From Draconibacterium orientale (GTDB lineage: Bacteria > Bacteroidota > Bacteroidia > Bacteroidales > JAADGE01): DNA of 17,646 nt. The position numbers and the translations under genes are program-made. The notes beneath the pieces are model-generated. The model was not told where the DNA came from. It was given only the letters and a program-made list of their open reading frames with translations, and searched no databases. Below are positions 1 through 7,755 of the stretch, piece after piece. Within the stretch, counting starts at the first letter, position 1, and each line of letters starts with the position of its first letter. Location of the stretch: positions 1 to 17,646 of the forward strand of contig DYSM01000025.1 of assembly GCA_020718265.1 (NCBI GenBank), in the 5' to 3' direction.

Positions 1-125
1 AAGTTAAATTACTGATAATAAGCAATTTACTTAAATTGTAAAATATTTCCAAAAACACTGATAATCAGGCATATAGATTGTTTAGGTAAAATAAAACAGG
101 CTTTTTAGACAGGACTCTTATATTA

Positions 126-171
126 AACAGAATATAAGATATTTGATTATTACACTGTTTTATATTCTGTT
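126..171. repeat. 12-bp perfect inverted repeat upstream of the TauE-like gene
   Basis: The arms AACAGAATATAA (126-137) and TTATATTCTGTT (160-171) are exact reverse complements separated by 22 bases, and the second arm ends 34 bases before the ATG at 206. The arms are AT-rich and no T-run follows directly, so a classical intrinsic terminator is unlikely. It could be an operator for a dimeric regulator, a 5' UTR hairpin, or the end of an upstream transcript outside the window. No protein-coding gene is seen in 1-205. Confidence 0.45.
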
Positions 172-205
172 GTCTGTAATCTGATGTCTTAAATCTAATA
201 AAATC

Positions 206-946
206 ATGTCCACCGAAATTTTAACAGGTGCAGTCGTTTTCGGATTCTTTACCGGATTCCATTGTGCAGGCATGTGCGGTCCGATAGCGATAGCCTTGCC
301 ATTGAAAAAAGATTCTAAACTCGCCAAAGTAACCGGCGCATTCCTATACAACTTAGGACGCGCAGTTACGTACAGCATCATCGGATTTTTGTTCGGCATG
401 TTGGGCGAAGGCTTGAATATGGCAGGTTTCCAGCAATGGGTTTCCCTTGTCATGGGTACATTAATGGTGCTGAGTGTCGTATTTCCCGCACTGTTCAAAA
501 ACAGATTTGAGCTCGACCAAAAAGCATTCGGTTTTGTCGGAAGTATAAAACTTCGGCTACGAAAACTTTTTACCAACCCAAGCTACGGCTCGCTCTTCCT
601 TATAGGACTTTTAAACGGATTATTGCCATGCGGGCCGGTGTACGCAGCCGTAGCCGGAGCTATTGCAACCGGAAGCGCATACACAGGAGGCGCATTTATG
701 TTCCTGTTCGGTGTAGGCACAATGCCCATGCTGCTCGCTATTTCCCTCTTAGGCGATTTCATTAGCGGAAATATGCGCCGAAAAATTGCAAAATTCATTC
801 CCGTAACGGTCGTTTTACTCGGTTTAGTATTCATTTTACGCGGTGCCGGACTCGGAATCCCGTTTTTAAGCCCGCCGGAACAAAAATTACAGGTTCCGCA
901 AAAAACTGAAATTCAGATGATTGAAAAAAAACACTCATGTCATTGA
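206..946 (+). CDS. Sulfite exporter TauE/SafE-like membrane protein (HCxGMCGP family)
   Basis: This is a 246-residue polytopic inner-membrane protein. Near the N-terminus it has H19-C20-A-G-M-C24-G-P, and in the second half the related LPC142GP, which is the two-fold internal symmetry of the TauE/SafE and DsbD-transmembrane-like family. Several hydrophobic helices (about 5-30, 50-70, 78-95, 128-155, 162-183, 196-215) are visible. The C-terminal tail ends in KKHSCH, a small Cys/His cluster that could bind metal. In Bacteroidota, proteins with this motif often lie at the end of cbb3 oxidase assembly clusters (ccoNOPGH) and are thought to act in copper or haem-protein maturation. That context is only hinted at here by the cytochrome c gene at 1314, because the upstream side is cut off by the window edge. 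The start at 206 places the first helix correctly. Family is well supported; substrate is unknown. Confidence 0.85.
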   Translation: MSTEILTGAVVFGFFTGFHCAGMCGPIAIALPLKKDSKLAKVTGAFLYNLGRAVTYSIIGFLFGMLGEGLNMAGFQQWVSLVMGTLMVLSVVFPALFKNRFELDQKAFGFVGSIKLRLRKLFTNPSYGSLFLIGLLNGLLPCGPVYAAVAGAIATGSAYTGGAFMFLFGVGTMPMLLAISLLGDFISGNMRRKIAKFIPVTVVLLGLVFILRGAGLGIPFLSPPEQKLQVPQKTEIQMIEKKHSCH

Positions 947-964
947 AAAAAAAGTAACTTTTTT

Positions 965-997
965 TTTGATTTCGTAACAAATAAATACATAATATTG
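965..997 (+). promoter_or_regulatory. Candidate Bacteroidota-type promoter for the small lipoprotein
   Basis: TTTG at 965-968 and TAATATTG at 990-997 match the -33 (TTTG) and -7 (TAnnTTTG, one mismatch) elements with 21 bases between them, within the usual spacing. A start just downstream would leave a leader of roughly 35 bases before the ATG at 1040. Confidence 0.45.
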
Positions 998-1039
998 CAA
1001 CGTTTTTTGGTAAACATTTAAAAATCGAAAAAAATCGTT

Positions 1040-1237
1040 ATGAAAAGAAAATTTTTCACAATCGCGGTAGTTGCAATGTTTGGTGTTGCAGCAGTTTTAA
1101 CTTCTTGCGGCAGCTCAGAAACAGAGGCAGCAGATTCAGCTAAAATCGTAGAAGATTTGGCAAAAGAAATTGTAAAAGAAGTTTCCAAAATGGACACTGT
1201 AAAAGTTGCCACAGACACAGCCGCAGTAACCAAGTAA
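1040..1237 (+). CDS. Small lipoprotein, 65 aa, unknown function
   Basis: The N-terminus has a basic KRK start, a hydrophobic segment and the lipobox L-T-S-C with Cys23 as the lipidation site, so it should be an outer-membrane or periplasm-anchored lipoprotein. The mature part is about 40 residues, is rich in Glu, Lys, Ala and Val, and is probably helical or disordered; I see no known domain. It resembles the leader and linker of the cytochrome c lipoprotein encoded next (1314), including TSCG followed by an acidic, Thr/Lys/Val-rich stretch, but lacks a haem motif. It has its own candidate promoter and a strong terminator, so it is probably transcribed as a single gene. It is a real gene on the basis of its signal sequence and flanking signals; its role cannot be assigned. 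Confidence 0.75.
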   Translation: MKRKFFTIAVVAMFGVAAVLTSCGSSETEAADSAKIVEDLAKEIVKEVSKMDTVKVATDTAAVTK

Positions 1238-1248
1238 TTTGTTAAGAA

Positions 1249-1280
1249 TATACTGCCCGAAAGGGCGGTATATTTTTTTT
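1249..1280 (+). terminator. Strong intrinsic terminator after the small lipoprotein
   Basis: A 10-bp stem (1249-1258 with 1263-1272, one G-T wobble) closes a GAAA tetraloop (1259-1262) and is followed by eight T residues (1273-1280). GC pairs stack beneath the loop, as in efficient factor-independent terminators. Confidence 0.9.
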
Positions 1281-1313
1281 ACATCGAATTTTTAAATCAC
1301 AAAAAAAATAAAC

Positions 1314-1790
1314 ATGACACGCAAATCTCTATCGCTCGCAGCAGTTGCAGCCTTAAGTGCAACACTTTTTTTAACTTCATGCGGCGGAGCCGAAGAAAAA
1401 ACGACAGACACTGTAAAAGAAGCCGTTACGGAAGTCAAAACCGAAGTTAAGACCGAGGTTACAACCGATTTCTCCAAAGGTAAATTAGTTTACGAAAAAA
1501 ACTGTCAAGTTTGTCATCAGGCAGACGGTAAAGGCTTAGCGAGCACATTTCCGCCACTTGCAGGTTCCGATTTTTTGAGTAACAAAGAAGTTATGGTAAA
1601 CGCAATACACAAAGGGTTAAGCGGCGAAATTACCGTAAACGGCGTGAAATACAACACACCAATGGCGGCATTGCCCGGCATCACGGACGAAGAAACTGCC
1701 GATGTTATCAATTATGTTTACAACACTTGGGGTAACGCTGTAGGCTCAATCACTGTGGACGAAGTAAAAGCAATAAAAGCAAAGAAATAA
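1314..1790 (+). CDS. Lipoprotein mono-haem cytochrome c, 158 aa
   Basis: This is a class I-like c-type cytochrome that should carry electrons at the periplasmic face. The lipobox L-T-S-C (Cys23) predicts a lipid anchor. A flexible linker with repeated V-K-T-E units (about 38-50) connects it to the haem domain (about 53-140). The haem-binding motif is C64-Q-V-C67-H68, and Met117 in the NTPMAALPG segment is the likely sixth haem ligand. The helix at about 124-138 (TDEETADVINYVYNTW) is the typical C-terminal helix of these domains. Expected partners are a terminal oxidase or other respiratory complex; none is encoded in the window. The TauE-like gene upstream fits a respiratory context. No clear promoter is seen between the terminator at 1280 and the start. 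A terminator follows at about 1812. Confidence 0.93.
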   Translation: MTRKSLSLAAVAALSATLFLTSCGGAEEKTTDTVKEAVTEVKTEVKTEVTTDFSKGKLVYEKNCQVCHQADGKGLASTFPPLAGSDFLSNKEVMVNAIHKGLSGEITVNGVKYNTPMAALPGITDEETADVINYVYNTWGNAVGSITVDEVKAIKAKK

Positions 1791-1811
1791 CGCACAACAG
1801 TGCTGAACATC

Positions 1812-1842
1812 AAAAAGACCTCAGTTGTGAGGTTTTTTTTTT
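1812..1842 (+). terminator. Intrinsic terminator after the cytochrome c gene
   Basis: The stem ACCTCA (1818-1823) with TGAGGT (1828-1833) closes a GTTG loop. An A-run before and a T-run after (1834-1842) extend the stem and supply the U-tract. It separates the respiratory block from the signalling operon. Confidence 0.88.
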
Positions 1843-1893
1843 GCAATTAATCTAAAAAATAAAAAAAACAGAACACTGATTTCAAAAAATATC

Positions 1894-1901
1894 TATCTTT
1901 G
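1894..1901 (+). promoter_or_regulatory. -7 promoter element (TAnnTTTG) of the signalling operon
   Basis: TATCTTTG is a perfect match to the Bacteroidota -7 element and lies 40 bases before the ATG at 1942. No TTTG sits at the expected -33 distance, so only the -7 half is supported. The same ten bases, TATCTTTGGC, recur upstream of priA at 8693. Confidence 0.6.
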
Positions 1902-1941
1902 GCTTAATACTTGCTAGAACTCAGCCGTAGTTCCCGTATCT

Positions 1942-3600
1942 ATGACGAACCCAAATAATACCATACTCATAGCCGATGATATACAAGCCAACCTGATGAT
2001 TCTGGAAGACTTGTTAAGCCAACATAACTATATTGTAATGCGCGCCGAAAACGGCAAAGAAGCCGTCCGAAGTGCAAACGAATACCTTCCGGACATTATT
2101 TTATTGGACATAATAATGCCGATAATGGATGGCTTTGAAGCCTGCAAAACACTGAAAGCCAACGATAAAACTGCCGATATACCAATCATTTTTATTACAG
2201 GTAAAGACCAAAGCGAAGACATTGTAAAAGGTTTTGAACTCGGCGCGGTGGATTACATCACAAAACCGTTCCGCACCTCCGAACTCATGGCTCGTGTGCG
2301 CACACACATAGAGTTAAAACATGCACGCGACTTGATTAAACGTCAAAATCAGATACTTCTCGAACTTGTGTCGTCAAAAAAGAAAGCACAACGCGATTTG
2401 ATTGAAAATGAACGAAAATATAGCGGACTAATTACCGGATTGAACGATGCCGTGTTCAGAATTACCTATCCCGAAGGCAATTTCGAGTATATAAGTCCTG
2501 CCGCGAAAAAAGTATTCGGATATTCAAAAAATAATTTCTATAGAGAAAAAAACTTTCTCAGAAAAATACTACATCCGGATTTCCGTAACTATTTTGAAAC
2601 CAACTTAGAAACCTCGTGGGGCGTTGCACCGACACTAAAATACAAAATCATAGACCCCGACGGCAACGAACGTTGGATAATTCAAGCAAACAAAGGCAAT
2701 TTTGATAAAAACGGAAACCTGATTGCAGTTGAAGGTATTTTCCGAAATATTACCACAAAAGAGGAGCTGTTGGAACAAAAAGACCAGCTTGAAAAAATCA
2801 ATAAGAACCTGACATCCAGCATCAAATACGCCCAATTCATACAACAAGCGGTATTACCGAACCGTGTGTACCTAAAACAATTTATTCCCGACAATTTTAT
2901 TTTATATATGCCGCGCGATATTGTAAGCGGAGACTTTTATTGGATAAAACAAGTGAATAAATTTGTAGCAGTTGCAGCAGCCGATTGCACGGGACACGGC
3001 GTTCCGGGCGCATTTATGAGCATGTTAGGTGTAGCTTTGCTCAACGAAATTGTTCGTTTGGACAAAGAACCAGCGGCGGGCGAAGTGCTGGACGAACTCC
3101 GAAAACGTGTAAAAACATCGTTACATCAAGAAAATATACGAGGCGCAACGTCCGATGGCATGGATATGTCTCTATGTATCATCGACTTAGAACACAAACG
3201 CTTACAATATGCCGGCGCGAACAGTCCACTGTTCATTATCCGAAAATCCCAAAAAGGAGTAACAGAACTTTTGCATATTAAACCGGACAGAATGCCTGTT
3301 GGCGTTTACTTGAAGGAATTTCCGTTTACAAACCATGTTATTGATTTACAAACAGATGACACACTATATTTATTTTCAGACGGCTACATTGACCAATTTA
3401 ACGGCACAACAGGCGATAAATATAAACTTAAACGCTTTAAAAACACACTGTTAGATATAAGTAAACATCCGATGCAAAAACAAAAAGAACTGCTGACGGA
3501 AGAATTTGACGCTTGGCGCGGAAATATTAAACAATTAGATGATATTTTGGTCGTCGGTGTGAAGATACAAGACGACTATGGCGACATAGATTTTTTTTAG
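1942..3600 (+). CDS. Response regulator: REC-PAS-PP2C (SpoIIE-type) Ser/Thr phosphatase
   Basis: This is a 552-residue cytoplasmic protein with three domains. The receiver (about 7-122) has acidic D12-D13, the phosphoacceptor D56 in DIILLD, T86 and K108-P109, so it looks competent for phosphorylation. A PAS domain follows (about 158-272), then a short coiled coil (about 273-292), then a SpoIIE/PP2C phosphatase domain (about 293-545). Metal-binding Asp motifs are all visible: SGD331F, AD348CTGHGVPGAF, SD405GMD408, FSD480G and D533-D534ILVVG. Such enzymes remove phosphate from Ser/Thr of regulators such as anti-sigma antagonists or SiaC-type proteins. Seven bases separate it from the sensor kinase gene, the likely phosphodonor. 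SiaB- and SiaC-family genes lie about 8 kb downstream on the other strand, making SiaC a candidate substrate (inference). The gene ends in a T8 run just before TAG. Confidence 0.92.
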   Translation: MTNPNNTILIADDIQANLMILEDLLSQHNYIVMRAENGKEAVRSANEYLPDIILLDIIMPIMDGFEACKTLKANDKTADIPIIFITGKDQSEDIVKGFELGAVDYITKPFRTSELMARVRTHIELKHARDLIKRQNQILLELVSSKKKAQRDLIENERKYSGLITGLNDAVFRITYPEGNFEYISPAAKKVFGYSKNNFYREKNFLRKILHPDFRNYFETNLETSWGVAPTLKYKIIDPDGNERWIIQANKGNFDKNGNLIAVEGIFRNITTKEELLEQKDQLEKINKNLTSSIKYAQFIQQAVLPNRVYLKQFIPDNFILYMPRDIVSGDFYWIKQVNKFVAVAAADCTGHGVPGAFMSMLGVALLNEIVRLDKEPAAGEVLDELRKRVKTSLHQENIRGATSDGMDMSLCIIDLEHKRLQYAGANSPLFIIRKSQKGVTELLHIKPDRMPVGVYLKEFPFTNHVIDLQTDDTLYLFSDGYIDQFNGTTGDKYKLKRFKNTLLDISKHPMQKQKELLTEEFDAWRGNIKQLDDILVVGVKIQDDYGDIDFF

Positions 3601-3607
3601 ACACAAA

Positions 3608-6600
3608 ATGGCACAAACGCTGAAACAAATAACAACTATATTTTTCGCGCTTTTTGCGATACAACTATGTATTGCACAGACATTTACGAGCAAAGCCGAA
3701 CAACTCTCAACCGACGAAGGCTTATCTCACAACCGAGTCATTTCTATTCAGAAAGACAGTTTTGGCGAAATGTGGTTCGGCACACCTGAAGGGCTAAATC
3801 GCTATAATTCAAACGATTTTGAAGTATTAAAACGAAATCAGGGAGACACCGCAGGCTTAAGCAGCGATTTGATTTACAGTATTTTAGAATTTCCGGAAAA
3901 AACACTCCGGCTTGGCACGGTCGGCGGTGTATATCAGCTCAATTTGCAAAACAGGACACTAAAACCACTACAGCAGAGCCTTATAGACAAAGCGGAAGGA
4001 AAAATCATTTACGCTTCAAGCACTGACCGAAAACAAAATATCTATTTCGGGACGGATAACGGCTTCTTTATTTACAATATTGAATCTGAAAAAATAACAA
4101 ATATTAAGGTTGAATCAGCAGAAAATATAGCTGTGTATGCACTTCATTTTCAGAGTGATACACTGTGGATTGGAAGCGAACACGGCTTATTTATCTATCT
4201 CACGAAAAAAAGCAAATTGCTACACATTTCCGAAATACTAACCACACAAAAAAAACAGATAAGCGGAACAGAAGTTTTTGCAATTGCAGCCGATGAATTT
4301 GGAAATTTGATAGTGGGACACGATAACGGTATTTCCAAAATTACCATAAAAAATGGAATTTTTACGCTAAGAAACTTCGATGAAACAAAGCTAAATTTGA
4401 ATCGTAAGTTATTGTCTGTCCGGACGATATGCAAAATTGAAGAACATGAATTTTTCATTGGCAGCAATGGTGCGGGAGCTTGTATTTTCAATGCTCAGAC
4501 CGAACGTTTCAGAACCGAACCTGTTTTTGAGTATTTTTCCGATAAACAAATTATGTCGTCCTTTTGGGACGAAAATCATGCGTTGTGGGTAGGCACGTTG
4601 AGAAACGGAGTTGTGAAAATTGTAAAAAAAGATGACATTTTTTCGTCTCATCATATTATTTCGAAAGACGGCGAGGAACTTGGGGTATTTTCAGCACTGG
4701 CTGACACAAAATCAGCGGAAATACTCTGGCTCGGAACAAATATGGCACTTGCGAAATACAACATCTCTGCCAATAACTACACGTTATTCTCACTCTTCGA
4801 CAGAACTGAATTAAAACACACCATGATTGCACTCGCCGAAGCAGGCAAGAATATTTTAGTAACAACTTATGGTTCAGGAATATATGAATTTAACAAATCG
4901 ACAGGGGCATTTAAGAAACATGCCGACCTAAATGCCATTTTTGAAAACTTACCTGTTTTTTCTATTTACAAACAAAACGAAGAGGTGCTTATTTTAAGTG
5001 CCGGACAACACTTTGTGCTTTACAATTTTAAATCGAGACAGATAATTCACAAAAAAATAGAAGCTCACAAAATGCAACGCGTCTATACCATGTACCCGAT
5101 TTCAGAATCGAAATTGCTCTTGGGAGGCTACTATGGAGGCTTGCAAATACTTGATTTAAAAGATTTTAGCTTAAAAACGCTAAACCTAAATACCAAACCG
5201 CTCACAGCTGTATTTAACATTTACCCGAAAAACGATACAATATTTTGGTTAAATACCTACGATACAGGTATTTGTGAATATAACTTGATTACAAACACAA
5301 TTTCTGACATTCTTGATTTGAAACTTCCGAACGTTGCAACATTTACCATACTTTCCGGAAAACACGGTAACAAGCTGTGGCTAAGCTCTAACGATGGGCT
5401 CTGTAGCTACGATATTTCTAAAAATGAGAGTTTTCGCTTTTCTAAATCCGATGGTTTACAAGACACCGAATTCAATGTAGGTGCAGCTTTAAGGCTTTCT
5501 GACGGCAGACTTCTGTTTGGCGGCATTCGCGGATTTAATATCATAAATGAAGACACCGTAAAACTCACAAATTCAGAAATTCCGCTCAAATTAACGCGCT
5601 TAAAAATTAGAAACACAGAAATAAAACCGCTTGTCAAATACGGAAAAAAAATTATTTTAGCCCAAGAAATAGACTTAATCGACACACTTTTTTTCGAATA
5701 CAAAGAAAGTTCGTTTTCCGTTGATTTTGCCGCAATTGACTATATTCATTCTAAAGAATTGAAATACAGATACAAACTTGAAAATTTCGACTCAGAATGG
5801 TATCTCACAAATGCTACGAACCGAACCGCCGTGTACACAAATTTATCGCCCGGAATATACACATTCATTCTGCAAGTTGCAGATAAACATGGGCGTTGGT
5901 TACCAAAAACCAAACAATTGACAATCGTAATAGAACCTCCGTTTTGGCAAACCTCTTGGTTTTACATAATTTGCATAATTTTCATCCTAAGTTCGATTTA
6001 CTTATTTACATACCTGAGAAACAGAGTTTTACTTCGAGAAAAAACAAGGCTGGAAGCACAAGTTGCACAACGCACAGCCGAAATTGAGCACGCAAACAAT
6101 GCCTTAAAATCAGAAATAGAATTTTCAGAATCTGTCATTCATGAAGCTTACGACGGAATTATTGTGTTGAAAACGGACGGAAGTTTCGTAAGGACAAACC
6201 CGGCATTCCTCAAGATTACAGCTTATTCTGCCTCTGAAATTGCAGAACTTAATATAAAAAAAATAATACATACTGTTGATTTTAAATTATTTGAGCAACT
6301 TATTGCTCGCGCAAACTCCGGCGAGAAAAACGAATCGGAAATACGAGTCGTAACAAAATCCGGGAAAATAATTTACACACGAATCTCTTCCGCTTTTTTT
6401 TCCAAAAATGCAGTAATCTGCGTTATAAGCGATATTTCTCAACGAAAAGCGATGGAGCGCGAACTGCGAAAACACAGACAACTACTTGAATTAGAAGTAG
6501 AAGCAAGAACTTCTGCCCTAAAAAAAGAAAAAGAAAAAGCCGAAGCCTCAGACCGACTAAAATCGGCATTTCTTGCCAATATGTCGCACGAAATACGCAC

Positions 6601-7264
6601 GCCGCTCAACGCTGTGTTAGGCTACTCACAACTGCTTGAAATGCCCGACCTAACAGACGAACAGCGAAGCGAATATGCGAAAATGATAAATTTTGGCGGC
6701 GAAACTCTCTTACAACTTATTTCGGACATTATTGATATTGCAAAAATAGAAGCCGATGAAATGTCAGCCGAGCCTGAACAGATTAAACTGAACCCGGTGC
6801 TCAGCAACATCCATGCAAGTTTTTTAACTTCAAAATCGAACTACGAAAAGGCAAACGTTGAACTTATTTTGGACATTCCGGATGAGAGCTCAACTATTTA
6901 TGCCGATAAATTACGGTTCAAGCAAATTTTCATAAATTTAATAAGTAATGCGCTCAAATTCACTGACTTAGGATTTGTTAAGATGGGCTACATCCCTCCC
7001 CGATTCGATGATACGTTTATCACATTTTACGTTCAAGACACCGGAATAGGCATACCGGAAGAGAATCTGAGCGATATTTTTGAACGATTCCGAAAATTAG
7101 ATAATATCCAAGCAAGACTGCACCGAGGCACAGGGCTTGGTCTGGCAATAAGCAAACGCCTCGTAGAAATGCACGGAGGTCGAATTTGGACGGAAAGTCA
7201 AGTCGGAATCGGCTCCGTTTTTTTCTTCACTTTACCAATCACAAATATCTCAAAATCAGAATGA
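3608..7264 (+). CDS. Membrane sensor histidine kinase: 14-repeat propeller, Y_Y_Y, PAS, HisKA, HATPase_c
   Basis: This 1218-residue protein starts with a signal peptide (about 1-23). The sensor region (about 35-670) holds some 14 repeats ending in W/L-x-G-T/S-like strands, as expected for two seven-bladed Reg_prop propellers, followed by a Y_Y_Y domain (about 696-770). After one transmembrane helix (about 785-806) and a coiled coil come a PAS domain (about 839-947) and a HisKA domain with H994 in MSHEIRTPLN. The ATPase has its N box (N1110, N1114), G1 box D1144-TGIG and G2 box R1173-GTGLGL. The extracytoplasmic half is that of Bacteroides hybrid two-component sensors, but the protein stops after the ATPase: there is no receiver and no AraC-type DNA-binding domain. 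The receiver of the phosphatase encoded just upstream is the natural acceptor (inference). Its stop overlaps the sixA-like start, so the two are translationally coupled. The ligand is unknown. Confidence 0.94.
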   Translation: MAQTLKQITTIFFALFAIQLCIAQTFTSKAEQLSTDEGLSHNRVISIQKDSFGEMWFGTPEGLNRYNSNDFEVLKRNQGDTAGLSSDLIYSILEFPEKTLRLGTVGGVYQLNLQNRTLKPLQQSLIDKAEGKIIYASSTDRKQNIYFGTDNGFFIYNIESEKITNIKVESAENIAVYALHFQSDTLWIGSEHGLFIYLTKKSKLLHISEILTTQKKQISGTEVFAIAADEFGNLIVGHDNGISKITIKNGIFTLRNFDETKLNLNRKLLSVRTICKIEEHEFFIGSNGAGACIFNAQTERFRTEPVFEYFSDKQIMSSFWDENHALWVGTLRNGVVKIVKKDDIFSSHHIISKDGEELGVFSALADTKSAEILWLGTNMALAKYNISANNYTLFSLFDRTELKHTMIALAEAGKNILVTTYGSGIYEFNKSTGAFKKHADLNAIFENLPVFSIYKQNEEVLILSAGQHFVLYNFKSRQIIHKKIEAHKMQRVYTMYPISESKLLLGGYYGGLQILDLKDFSLKTLNLNTKPLTAVFNIYPKNDTIFWLNTYDTGICEYNLITNTISDILDLKLPNVATFTILSGKHGNKLWLSSNDGLCSYDISKNESFRFSKSDGLQDTEFNVGAALRLSDGRLLFGGIRGFNIINEDTVKLTNSEIPLKLTRLKIRNTEIKPLVKYGKKIILAQEIDLIDTLFFEYKESSFSVDFAAIDYIHSKELKYRYKLENFDSEWYLTNATNRTAVYTNLSPGIYTFILQVADKHGRWLPKTKQLTIVIEPPFWQTSWFYIICIIFILSSIYLFTYLRNRVLLREKTRLEAQVAQRTAEIEHANNALKSEIEFSESVIHEAYDGIIVLKTDGSFVRTNPAFLKITAYSASEIAELNIKKIIHTVDFKLFEQLIARANSGEKNESEIRVVTKSGKIIYTRISSAFFSKNAVICVISDISQRKAMERELRKHRQLLELEVEARTSALKKEKEKAEASDRLKSAFLANMSHEIRTPLNAVLGYSQLLEMPDLTDEQRSEYAKMINFGGETLLQLISDIIDIAKIEADEMSAEPEQIKLNPVLSNIHASFLTSKSNYEKANVELILDIPDESSTIYADKLRFKQIFINLISNALKFTDLGFVKMGYIPPRFDDTFITFYVQDTGIGIPEENLSDIFERFRKLDNIQARLHRGTGLGLAISKRLVEMHGGRIWTESQVGIGSVFFFTLPITNISKSE

Positions 7265-7743
7265 AACAGTTAATTCTTATGCGCCACGCAAAGGCACAGC
7301 ACGGCTCAATGACAGACATATTGCGCCCGCTCGAAACAAGCGGAATAAAAGCCGCAACATTTATGGGAAATCATCTGCGCGGGCTAAAGCTCACACCTGA
7401 TGCACTTTACAGCTCAACAGCAACCAGAGCAAAAGAGACTGCACATTTTTTCGCAAGTGCTGCCGGCTTTACAAGTAAAATTGAGTTTTTCGAAGCATTT
7501 TATTACGGGTACAGAAGCGAACTTATTGATACAGTGAGAAATACAGACATCTCCGTACAAAAAATCATGCTCGTCGGGCACAACCCGACATGGAGCGAAT
7601 TGGTGCACTTTTTGTCCGGAAAACTTTGCGACATGTCCACAGCATCCATAGCTATATTAAACTTAAAATCAGATACTTGGACTACAATCGGGCAAAATTC
7701 ATGTAGTTTTGAACAACATCTGAATCCATCAGAAATAATGTAA
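7261..7743 (+). CDS. sixA: SixA-like phosphohistidine phosphatase (histidine phosphatase superfamily)
   Basis: This is a 160-residue cytoplasmic protein of the RHG superfamily. R8-H9 in LMRHAKA holds the catalytic histidine; R56 (SSTATRAKET) and H107 (VGHNP) complete the phosphate pocket. The N-terminal MRHAKA followed by a D..RPL element and the short length fit the SixA branch, whose E. coli member acts on the phosphohistidine of ArcB and related phosphotransfer proteins. I place the start at ATG 7261, which gives the canonical N-terminus and a 4-base ATGA overlap with the kinase stop; an in-frame ATG at 7186 would add 25 residues that only read through the kinase gene. Position suggests that it controls the phosphorylation level of the neighbouring kinase or relay (inference). 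Assignment to the branch is good; the in vivo substrate is not shown. Confidence 0.88.
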   Translation: MKQLILMRHAKAQHGSMTDILRPLETSGIKAATFMGNHLRGLKLTPDALYSSTATRAKETAHFFASAAGFTSKIEFFEAFYYGYRSELIDTVRNTDISVQKIMLVGHNPTWSELVHFLSGKLCDMSTASIAILNLKSDTWTTIGQNSCSFEQHLNPSEIM

Positions 7744-7755
7744 ATTTAGCAACAA

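Noticed and set aside
160..576. Minus-strand ORF of 138 codons opposite the TauE-like gene
   Set aside because: No signal, domain or promoter; it mirrors a well-supported coding gene on the plus strand.
7186..7260. 25-residue N-terminal extension of the SixA-like protein from ATG 7186
   Set aside because: It would overlap the kinase's ATPase coding end and precedes the canonical MRHAKA N-terminus; ATG 7261 with ATGA overlap is the better start.
3608..7264. Classical hybrid two-component system (HTCS)
   Set aside because: The sensor half matches, but the chain ends shortly after the G2 box with no receiver or AraC-type helix-turn-helix, so it is a plain histidine kinase.
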